From positions 1 to 6,685 of the forward strand of contig CAJWOI010000152.1 in assembly GCA_913044255.1 (NCBI GenBank): 6,685 nucleotides of DNA, read 5' to 3'. Below are positions 1 to 6,685 of the stretch, piece after piece. The notes below the pieces were generated by a model. It was not told where the DNA came from, did no database searches, and saw only the letters and a list, made by a program, of their open reading frames with translations. The stretch's first letter is position 1. Each line of letters opens with the position of its first letter. The stretch comes from an uncultured Alphaproteobacteria bacterium (lineage in GTDB: Bacteria; Pseudomonadota; Alphaproteobacteria; UBA7887). Position numbers and translations under genes: made by a program.

Positions 1-449
1 GGGATTTTGATGATAAAGAATTAAACGAACCCCAAAACCCAAGATCTGGGAGCAACCCACCCAAACCTAAAAAACCTAGTATTATGAGCCGTTTCGCAAA
101 AAGGCACGGCTTTAGAATAGATAATGAAAATCGCTTTTATCATGATAATGGCAACTTTATAGAACGCTCAAGTGTTCGCCCATTGTGGGAAAGACGAAAC
201 GTAAATGGTGAGCTAGTTTTCTACTATCTCGCTAGGGATCATTGCTTGGAGAAAAAACCTCTAGAAATTGCAGCTGAGATCTGGGGGCTTATCGAAAAAT
301 ATCCAGAAAAATATGCATTAATTCTATTAAGCATTGATGATGAACCAATAGAGATCATCGGTACTAAGTTATCTAAGATGAAAGATGCGGGACAAATAAC
401 TCTTTATCCTGCAACTTATAGACTCGTGTACGATAATATGACCCAATAA
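1..449 (+). CDS. C-terminal part of an unrecognised protein, open at the left edge
   Basis: The reading frame is open from the first full codon at base 3 to the TAA at 447-449, giving 148 residues; the gene therefore probably begins before the window. A first in-frame ATG lies at 84, but no Shine-Dalgarno sequence sits at a useful distance before it. The 27 residues before that ATG form a Pro/Lys/Ser/Asn-rich stretch (around GSNPPKPKKPS) that looks like an interdomain linker. The domain after it is charged and aromatic-rich, predicted soluble, with an alternating helix/strand pattern ending in LYPATYRLVYD. I do not recognise the family and see no catalytic motif. Its stop is 17 bases before the methyltransferase gene on the same strand, so it probably belongs to the same operon and may be an accessory or sensing component. 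Its G+C content is lower than that of the genes that follow (about 30-35% in lines counted by hand). A separate 121-residue protein starting at 84 is possible but less likely. Confidence 0.6.
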   Translation, partial: DFDDKELNEPQNPRSGSNPPKPKKPSIMSRFAKRHGFRIDNENRFYHDNGNFIERSSVRPLWERRNVNGELVFYYLARDHCLEKKPLEIAAEIWGLIEKYPEKYALILLSIDDEPIEIIGTKLSKMKDAGQITLYPATYRLVYDNMTQ

Positions 450-466
450 AAAATTGATGTATCAAA

Positions 467-3370
467 ATGCCCGCTCTATATAAGAAGAAACTCATCGAAG
501 TGGCACTGCCGCTTGATGCCATCAACAAGGCGAGCGCGAGAGAAAAATCAATTCGGCATGGTCACCCCAGCACTTTGCATTTATGGTGGGCGCGCAGGCC
601 ATTGGCAACTGCACGTGCAGTAATCTTTGCTCAGATGGTTGACGACCCCTCGGCACTTCCTGATCTATTCCCCACTGAGAAGGCTCAAGAGAAAGAACGA
701 AAGCGTTTGTTTAAGATCATTGAAGATCTTGTGCAGTGGAAAAACACTACCAACGAGGAAGTACTGCAACAGGCACGTGATGAAATCTGGCAAAGCTGGA
801 GGCGAGCTTGCGCAGAGAATGCCGATCACCCACAAGCCAAAGAATTATTTGACCGGAACAAACTTCCCGCGTTTCACGATCCATTTGCAGGAGGCGGAGC
901 GTTACCACTCGAAGCACAACGTCTGGGACTTGAAAGTCACGCAAGTGACCTCAACCCAGTGGCAGTGCTTATCAACAAAGCGATGATAGAAATTCCTCCG
1001 AAGTTTGCAGGAAAACCTCCTGTTAATCCTGAAGCGCATAAAGAAAAGAAACTGATCGAACGTGAATGGAAAGGTGCCGAGGGACTTGCTGATGATGTAC
1101 GTTACTACGGTCATTGGATGCGAGACGAAGCTGAGAAACGAATTGGTCATCTTTATCCAAAAGTTGAGATCGCACCAGAAATGGTCAAAGAGCGGCCTGA
1201 TCTGAAGAAATACAAGGATCAAAAACTTACCGTGATCGCATGGCTATGGGCGCGGACTGTTAAGAGTCCAAACCCGGCGTTCGCAGATGTGGATGTGCCG
1301 CTCGCATCAACCTTTATGCTTTCTACAAAGAAAGGTAAGGAAGCTTATGTTGAGCCAGTTATTGAAGGCAAGAGGTATCACTTTAAGGTGAAAGTAGGGG
1401 AGCCTAGAAATGTTGCGGCAGCAAAGAGCGGAACTAAACTCTCTCGCGGAGCAAATTTTAAATGCTTAATGTCGGAGATACCTATGTCGAGTAAGTATAT
1501 TTATAGCGAAGGTAAAGCCGGTCGTATGAGCATGAGGTTAATGGCTATTGTTGCAGAAGGTAAGGGTGGGCGGGTCTACTTATCACCAACAAAGACAGCA
1601 GAGAAAGTAGCTTTGCAGGCAAAACCAAAGTGGAAGCCAGAGGGCGCTATGCCTGAAAATCCTCGCTATATTGCACCACCTCTTTATGGAATGACCAATT
1701 ACGAAGACATTTTCACACTTCGTCAACTTGTAGCACTGTCAACCTTTTCCGACCTGGTGCAGGAAACCAGGGAGAAAGTGATTGTCGACGCCAAAACGAT
1801 CGGTTGGCAAGATGATGGGACAGGTCTTGATAGTGGTGGTACTGGAGCCATGGCATATGCTGATGCTGTGGGGGTATATTTAGCATTTGCTCTTAGCAAA
1901 CAGGCTGACCTTGGGAGTAGTCTTTGCGCATGGGAGCCCATTGCTCAATGTCCTCGACACCTATTTGGCAGACAAGCTATCCCAATGGTATGGGATTTTG
2001 CTGAGAGTAATCCTCTTGGGAAAAGTTCTGGATCGTGGCTAGTCTTCATAGATGGGATTACCAAGGCTTTTGCAAAGGCCTTCGAGTATATTCCCAAAAC
2101 TGCTAAAGGCGATGCACTTCAACTAAACGCTAATGTGCAGGGACTTTCTAATAACAAAGTAGTCTCCACTGACCCTCCCTACTACGATAATATTGGTTAC
2201 GCCGATCTGTCTGATTTCTTTTACGTCTGGTTGCGCCGCACGCTAAAACCTATCTATCCAAATTTATTCGCAACACTCGCTGTACCAAAAGTCGAAGAAT
2301 TGGTTGCTAATCCTTACCGCCAAGGAAATAAGGAGAATGCGGAATCATTCTTCCTCGACGGTATGACTCAGGCAATGCACAGATTAGCTAAACAAGCTCA
2401 CTCATCCTACCCTGTTACTATTTACTACGCCTTCAAGCAGTCTGAAAGCAAAGGTGCTTTAGGTATAACCAGCACAGGATGGGAAACATTTCTTGGTGCT
2501 GTTGTTTCCGCGGGTTTTAGTCTAACTGGAACTTGGCCAATGCGCACAGAGAATAAAAGTCGAATGATTGGACAAGGTGCAAATGCTCTTGCCTCCAGCA
2601 TCGTCCTTGTATGCCGACAGCGGACTAAAGATGCACCCACCGTCACCGGTCGTGATTTTGTTTCCACACTCAAAGCAGAACTCCCCATAGCACTAGCCCA
2701 TCTGCAGCATAGCAATATCGCTCCTGTGGATTTAGCTCAGGCCGCAATCGGCCCTGGAATGGCGATCTTCACTCGCTATTCCAAGGTACTCAATGCCGAA
2801 GGCAAACCCCTCTCTGTTCGTGATGCATTGGCCCTTATTAATCAAACTCTAGATGATGTGTTGGCTGAGCAAGAAGGTGACTTCGATGCCGACACCCGTT
2901 GGGCATTGGCATGGTTTGAACAAGTAGGATTCGCAGTAGGAGAATTTGGTGTTGCTAATATTCTTGCCACTGCCAAGGTCACCAGCGTGCAGGGATTGGA
3001 ACAAGCGGGCATCCTCGAATCCGGTCGTGGCAAGGTGAGGCTGTTGAAGCCTAACGAATTACCGCATGACTGGGATCCTGACACAGACACGCGACTTACC
3101 AACTGGGAGATGGTTCACCACCTCATTCGTGTACTCGAAGCAAATGGCGAGAGTGCCGCCGCTCAAATCATGGCAAAGCTGGGATCAAAGGCAGAAACCG
3201 CACGTGAGCTTTGTTACCGCCTTTACAACTTGTGTGAACGCAAGAAACGTGCAACGGAAGCTCTTTCCTACAACGCGTTGGTTCAGAGCTGGCCTGAGAT
3301 TACACGCTTGGCTCGGGGAGGTGGAAGACCAGAAGGCCAACAGACAGATCTATTTGACGACGAGGAATAA
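467..3370 (+). CDS. DUF1156 DNA amino-methyltransferase (anti-phage-type, N6-adenine or N4-cytosine)
   Basis: Predicted to transfer a methyl group from AdoMet to an exocyclic amino group in DNA. The N-terminal DUF1156 signature is clear at residues 29-47 (IRxGHPSTLHLWWARRPLA). Motif I is DPFAGGG at 138-144, followed by an acidic motif-II-like SDLNPVA at 160-166. The catalytic motif IV is DPPYYDN at 569-575. A PMRTE segment at 691-695 and NALASSIVLVCR from about 706 match my memory of the family's C-terminal half of the catalytic fold. The roughly 425 residues between motifs I and IV probably hold the target-recognition region, an order like alpha-class amino-methyltransferases. The last 150 residues are helical and end in an acidic QQTDLFDDEE tail. 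At 967 residues it looks full length. ATG 467 is the first start after an in-frame TGA at 455-457; no good ribosome binding site precedes it. Its neighbour is a DUF499 ATPase 3 bases downstream, the usual partner. Family assignment is strong; target base and site cannot be read from sequence. Confidence 0.93.
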   Translation: MPALYKKKLIEVALPLDAINKASAREKSIRHGHPSTLHLWWARRPLATARAVIFAQMVDDPSALPDLFPTEKAQEKERKRLFKIIEDLVQWKNTTNEEVLQQARDEIWQSWRRACAENADHPQAKELFDRNKLPAFHDPFAGGGALPLEAQRLGLESHASDLNPVAVLINKAMIEIPPKFAGKPPVNPEAHKEKKLIEREWKGAEGLADDVRYYGHWMRDEAEKRIGHLYPKVEIAPEMVKERPDLKKYKDQKLTVIAWLWARTVKSPNPAFADVDVPLASTFMLSTKKGKEAYVEPVIEGKRYHFKVKVGEPRNVAAAKSGTKLSRGANFKCLMSEIPMSSKYIYSEGKAGRMSMRLMAIVAEGKGGRVYLSPTKTAEKVALQAKPKWKPEGAMPENPRYIAPPLYGMTNYEDIFTLRQLVALSTFSDLVQETREKVIVDAKTIGWQDDGTGLDSGGTGAMAYADAVGVYLAFALSKQADLGSSLCAWEPIAQCPRHLFGRQAIPMVWDFAESNPLGKSSGSWLVFIDGITKAFAKAFEYIPKTAKGDALQLNANVQGLSNNKVVSTDPPYYDNIGYADLSDFFYVWLRRTLKPIYPNLFATLAVPKVEELVANPYRQGNKENAESFFLDGMTQAMHRLAKQAHSSYPVTIYYAFKQSESKGALGITSTGWETFLGAVVSAGFSLTGTWPMRTENKSRMIGQGANALASSIVLVCRQRTKDAPTVTGRDFVSTLKAELPIALAHLQHSNIAPVDLAQAAIGPGMAIFTRYSKVLNAEGKPLSVRDALALINQTLDDVLAEQEGDFDADTRWALAWFEQVGFAVGEFGVANILATAKVTSVQGLEQAGILESGRGKVRLLKPNELPHDWDPDTDTRLTNWEMVHHLIRVLEANGESAAAQIMAKLGSKAETARELCYRLYNLCERKKRATEALSYNALVQSWPEITRLARGGGRPEGQQTDLFDDEE
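3362..3366 (+). promoter_or_regulatory. Ribosome binding site for the DUF499 ATPase gene
   Basis: GAGGA lies inside the last codons of the methyltransferase gene, seven bases before ATG 3374. It fixes the start of the ATPase gene and, with the three-base gap between stop and start, indicates translational coupling of the two genes. Confidence 0.7.
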
Positions 3371-3373
3371 ACT

Positions 3374-6300
3374 ATGGCTATCAGCAATCACGAACGTGTT
3401 GGCAAAGCCCTTGGGCTGCTCAAAGAGGGTCTCCGTCCCTTTGTCGAACGAGAAATGAAGTCTCAGTTCGGTGACGACTGGGCCACTGAAGTGGAAGATG
3501 TTTTAAGTGATAGACGTCTTGGTGAAGGTAGGGGCGATGTCATGGAAGATGTTGCAGTTCAATTAGTCATTATGGATAGGCAGTGGGGCAAAGTATTTCG
3601 TAAAACATTGGGTAAATCCGAGCGGAGCTTGGTTAATGAAATTCTTGAGGTTCGCCATGTCTGGGCTCATCAGGGAACCTTCTCAAGTGATGATGCCGAC
3701 CGAGCCCTAGACTCAATTGCCAGGCTCCTCACATCCATCTCAGCTCCTCAGTCCGATGAAGTCACCAAGATGAAGATGGAACTTCGGCGAGTAATGAGCG
3801 ATGAACAAGTCCGTTATGAGAAACGCAAAAGTTCAGTTACCCCGATAGAGAGTGGAGCGACCAATAACCTTAAGCCATGGCGTGAGGTAGTAACACCGCA
3901 TAAAGACGTGGCCAGTGGTCGTTACCAACAAGCTGAGTTTGCTGCTGATTTGTGGCAAGTCTACCTTGGTGAAGGAACGGATGAGTACAAAAACCCCGTG
4001 GAGTTTTTCAGACGAACTTATCTTACCGAGAGTCTCAAGGCAATGCTTGTCGGTGCAGTGCGTCGCCTCAATGGTCGGGGTGGAGACCCAGTAGTGCAGT
4101 TACAAACTAATTTCGGCGGAGGCAAAACGCACTCCATGTTGGCCCTCTATCACCTATTCTCAGGTGCTTCTCCAAGCGAACTCCTGGGTATTGACGAGGT
4201 CATGAAAAATGCAGATGAAACGAAACTACCGAAAGTAAAGCCCGTAGTTTTAGTCGGAAACAAAATTTCGCCCGGAAATCCATCAACCAAGCCTGATGGC
4301 ACAGTGGTACGTACCCTATGGGGTGAATTGGCATACCAACTCGGTGGCAAGAAAGCGTTCAGCAAAATTAAGGCTGATGATGAAAACGCAAGTAACCCCG
4401 CAGATAGGCTACGCGAATTGCTTAAGGAGTATGGTCCCTGCCTGATCTTGATTGATGAATGGGTGGCCTATGCACGCCAACTCCATGACCAAAGCGACCT
4501 GCCAGCAGGTAATTTTGAGACGCATTTTACTTTTGCTCAGGTACTAACAGAGTCGGCAGCTGCCGTAGATAACTGTCTATTGGTAGTTAGTCTACCGGCC
4601 TCTGACACCAATGTTTCGCCACACATACAGGCAGAAGATGTAGAGGTAGGTGGTCAACGTGGACGCCAAGCTCTGGAGAGGCTTGGCAATGTAATCGGTC
4701 GAGTAGAGTCTTCATGGAAACCAGCAAGCGCCGAAGAAGGATTTGAAATTGTTCGGCGACGATTGTTTGAACCACTGGCAGATGCGTCCCACTTTAAAGA
4801 TCGCGATGTCACTTCGCGGACTTTTTCCGAACTGTATCGAACTCAGCATCAAGAGTTTCCACCCGAATGCAGAGAAGCTGGCTATGAAAAACGCATGAAA
4901 GCGGCTTATCCAATCCACCCCGAAGTTTTCGACCGACTCTATACCGACTGGTCAACTCTCGTAAAATTCCAGCGTACCAGAGGTGTATTAAGACTTATGG
5001 CAGCGGTAATACATAGTTTATGGGAAAAAGGAGACGCGAATCCTCTCATTTTACCGGCTAATATCTCGATTGACGATAAGCGGGTACAGAATGAACTCAC
5101 TCGTTACTTACCAGACCAATGGACTCCAATAATCGAAAAGGATGTGGATGGACCGGATTCACTACCTTTAAGGTTGGATGGTGCAGTTCCCAACCTAGGA
5201 AAATTATCGGCATGTCGTCGTGTAGCACGCACTATCTATATGGGTTCTGCGCCCACTACAGCTGCAGCACACAAGGGTATAGAAGACCGGAGAGTGAAAC
5301 TTGGCTGTGTAGTGCCTGGCGAATCGCCAAATGTATTTGGTGATGCACTAAGAAGACTTGCAGGAGCCGCCACCTATCTTTATCAAGACGGCCCACGATA
5401 CTGGTATTCAACCCAGCCTACTGTTACTAAGCTTGCCGAAGATCGTGCCGAACAGCTTGAGCGCGACCCAGACAAGATTGTCCAGGAGTTGGATAGACGT
5501 TTGCGTAAAGATTTGGAACAAAAGGGAGATTTTAAACGGGTTCACCCGATGCCGCAGTCGGGGCAGGATGTACCAGATGATTTGGATGCTCGGCTAGTAG
5601 TACTAAGCATAGACCATGCTTACAGTAAAGAGCCCGGAAATGCTGGTGAGGTTGCCGCAAAGGCACTTCTGGAACTGCGAGGTAACGCCCCCCGACAATA
5701 TCGTAATACGCTGGTCTTTCTTGCCGCCGATAAAACCCGACTGCAAGATCTCGACGAGGCCACTCGTCGCTACTTGGCATGGGAATCCATTTTATCAGAG
5801 AAAGAGGAGCTTAACCTTGACCCCCAACAAGTAAAACAGGCAGAGACTCAAAAGAAAACAGCTGACAGCACTGTAATGGCCCGCTTACCTGAAACGTACC
5901 AGTGGCTGTTGGTTCCTGTGCAAACGGCACCGCAGGCGGAAATTGAATGGCAGGCTCTCAAGCTTTCAGGACAGGATCCACTTGCAGTGCGGGCAAGCAA
6001 GAAGCTTCGCAAGGATGAGCTCTTAATCGCTGGGTTCGCTCCCACTCGGTTGCGGATGGAACTTGATCATGTGCCGCTATGGCGTGGTGATCATGTTGCA
6101 ATAAATCAACTCGTAGAAGACTTCGCACGTTACCTTTATTTGCCGCGATTAACGGATTCCCAGGTTTTGATCAATTCTATTGCCGAGGGTTGTAATTTAA
6201 CAAGCTGGGGGCAGGATTCATTCGGCTTTGCCGATAGCTATGACGAACAAGAGTCTCGATACCTTGGCTTGTGCGGAGGAAAAATCATTTCATCTATTGA

Positions 6301-6667
6301 CGGAGATTCACCGAGATTGCTTGTCATTGCTTCTGTAGCGCAAAAGCAATTAGCCGCTGAAGGTACTCAACCGACCGGTGAACCTGGGAAACCTGTCCCC
6401 CCATCAAAACCAGAGCCACCAGAGGCAGCCAAACCGAAGCGATTTCACGGTACGGTCGAACTTGATGCAACCCGTATTGGGCGTGATGCTGGCCAAGTCG
6501 GCGAGGAAGTGGTCTCGCATCTTTCGGGTTTGGTTGGGGCTAAGGTCAAGGTGACGCTGGAAGTAGAGGCTGACATTCCTTCCGGAGCACCAGATAGCGT
6601 TGTGCGAACAGTCACCGAGAACAGCCGAACGCTGAAGTTTAAGAGTCAAGGGTTTGAGAAGGAGTAG
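3374..6667 (+). CDS. DUF499 P-loop ATPase with N-terminal Swt1-like HEPN domain
   Basis: A large soluble ATPase of the DUF499 family. Residues 1 to about 125 resemble the Swt1-type HEPN domain and contain R94-HVWA-H99, the R-x4-H motif typical of HEPN ribonucleases. A charged helical linker follows (about 130-155). The DUF499 region opens near W169 with a TPHKDV segment at 174-179. The Walker A element is TNFGGGKTH at 245-253, and Walker B is LILIDEW ending at W363. A strand LLVVSLPASD at 402-411 fits a sensor-like position, and an Arg-rich FQRTRGV at 532-538 precedes a helical region. Near the C-terminus a Pro-rich linker (about 997-1022) leads to a small tail domain (about 1023-1097). No membrane segment is evident. 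The start is fixed by GAGGA seven bases upstream. Co-translation with a DUF1156 methyltransferase suggests a restriction-like defence complex in which this protein couples ATP hydrolysis to sensing or to the HEPN effector; that role is inferred. Family call is strong, enzymatic activity unproven. Confidence 0.92.
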   Translation: MAISNHERVGKALGLLKEGLRPFVEREMKSQFGDDWATEVEDVLSDRRLGEGRGDVMEDVAVQLVIMDRQWGKVFRKTLGKSERSLVNEILEVRHVWAHQGTFSSDDADRALDSIARLLTSISAPQSDEVTKMKMELRRVMSDEQVRYEKRKSSVTPIESGATNNLKPWREVVTPHKDVASGRYQQAEFAADLWQVYLGEGTDEYKNPVEFFRRTYLTESLKAMLVGAVRRLNGRGGDPVVQLQTNFGGGKTHSMLALYHLFSGASPSELLGIDEVMKNADETKLPKVKPVVLVGNKISPGNPSTKPDGTVVRTLWGELAYQLGGKKAFSKIKADDENASNPADRLRELLKEYGPCLILIDEWVAYARQLHDQSDLPAGNFETHFTFAQVLTESAAAVDNCLLVVSLPASDTNVSPHIQAEDVEVGGQRGRQALERLGNVIGRVESSWKPASAEEGFEIVRRRLFEPLADASHFKDRDVTSRTFSELYRTQHQEFPPECREAGYEKRMKAAYPIHPEVFDRLYTDWSTLVKFQRTRGVLRLMAAVIHSLWEKGDANPLILPANISIDDKRVQNELTRYLPDQWTPIIEKDVDGPDSLPLRLDGAVPNLGKLSACRRVARTIYMGSAPTTAAAHKGIEDRRVKLGCVVPGESPNVFGDALRRLAGAATYLYQDGPRYWYSTQPTVTKLAEDRAEQLERDPDKIVQELDRRLRKDLEQKGDFKRVHPMPQSGQDVPDDLDARLVVLSIDHAYSKEPGNAGEVAAKALLELRGNAPRQYRNTLVFLAADKTRLQDLDEATRRYLAWESILSEKEELNLDPQQVKQAETQKKTADSTVMARLPETYQWLLVPVQTAPQAEIEWQALKLSGQDPLAVRASKKLRKDELLIAGFAPTRLRMELDHVPLWRGDHVAINQLVEDFARYLYLPRLTDSQVLINSIAEGCNLTSWGQDSFGFADSYDEQESRYLGLCGGKIISSIDGDSPRLLVIASVAQKQLAAEGTQPTGEPGKPVPPSKPEPPEAAKPKRFHGTVELDATRIGRDAGQVGEEVVSHLSGLVGAKVKVTLEVEADIPSGAPDSVVRTVTENSRTLKFKSQGFEKE

Positions 6668-6685
6668 TGACGGAGTTTTATGTTC
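6667..6685 (+). CDS. Probable first codons of the next operon gene, cut by the right edge
   Basis: Two starts are possible. ATG 6680 has GGAG at 6672-6675 only four bases before it. GTG 6667 overlaps the ATPase stop codon (TAGTG) and would read M-T-E-F-Y-V; the strong AAGGAG at 6659-6664 is only two bases before it, closer than usual. Either way a closely coupled downstream gene is likely. In related DUF1156/DUF499 loci the next gene is often a helicase, sometimes with a phospholipase D nuclease domain, but too little sequence is present here to say. Confidence 0.35.

Noticed and set aside
84..449. Free-standing 121-residue small protein beginning at ATG 84
   Set aside because: No ribosome binding site at a suitable distance and the same frame stays open upstream with linker-like sequence to the window edge, so an internal Met is more likely.
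627..986. + strand open frame of 119 codons inside the methyltransferase gene
   Set aside because: Lies wholly inside a frame with clear DUF1156 and DPFAGGG motifs; its own translation shows no domain and it has no independent start signal.
902..1222. - strand open frame of 106 codons with hydrophobic residues
   Set aside because: Antisense shadow of the methyltransferase gene, with no supporting motif or ribosome binding site seen.
3066..3458. + strand frame spanning the methyltransferase/ATPase junction
   Set aside because: Overlaps the well-supported end of one gene and start of the next, and its translation is only a frame-shifted reading of them.
5119..5834. Series of short + strand frames within the ATPase gene
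   Set aside because: Out-of-frame readings; the ATPase frame is uninterrupted from 3374 to 6667, so no frameshift needs to be invoked.
6404..6649. - strand frame of 81 codons near the end of the ATPase gene
   Set aside because: Antisense to the Pro-rich linker and tail domain; composition explained by the coding strand.
1..6685. CRISPR array, tRNA/rRNA, inverted repeats of an insertion sequence, or retron-like RNA
   Set aside because: No regularly spaced repeats, RNA gene signatures or transposase motifs were seen; nearly every base is in one of the coding frames.

Overview
The window is a stretch of a bacterial operon on the + strand. It carries two complete large genes, the 3' end of a gene that begins before the window, and probably the first codons of a fourth gene at the right edge. 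All genes run in the same direction and are packed with gaps of 3 to 17 bases. No promoter, terminator, RNA gene, mobile element, repeat or CRISPR array is visible. Base composition is moderate, near 50% G+C in the sampled lines of the two large genes and clearly lower in the left-edge gene. The sequence does not allow a confident taxonomic placement beyond a bacterium that uses Shine-Dalgarno starts.

Layout: (1) 1-449, C-terminal part of an unrecognised protein, a low-complexity linker followed by a compact C-terminal domain. (2) 467-3370, a 967-residue DUF1156-type DNA amino-methyltransferase, with an N-terminal DUF1156 signature, an AdoMet-binding motif DPFAGGG, and a catalytic DPPY motif about 430 residues further on. 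(3) 3374-6667, a 1097-residue DUF499-type P-loop ATPase with an N-terminal Swt1-like HEPN domain that keeps the R-x4-H motif. (4) 6667/6680 to the edge, the likely start of the next operon gene.

Taken together, this is a methyltransferase/ATPase defence-type module. DUF1156 and DUF499 proteins are known to co-occur, often with a DUF3780 protein and a helicase with or without a phospholipase D domain, in restriction-like anti-phage loci. From memory this corresponds to the 'RL' restriction-like system of the Gao et al. 2020 survey; that match was not checked by search. A working model is that the methyltransferase marks host DNA, the ATPase senses or processes unmarked invading DNA, and the HEPN domain or a nuclease/helicase encoded downstream acts as effector. 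The domain calls rest on visible motifs. The division of labour is inference.
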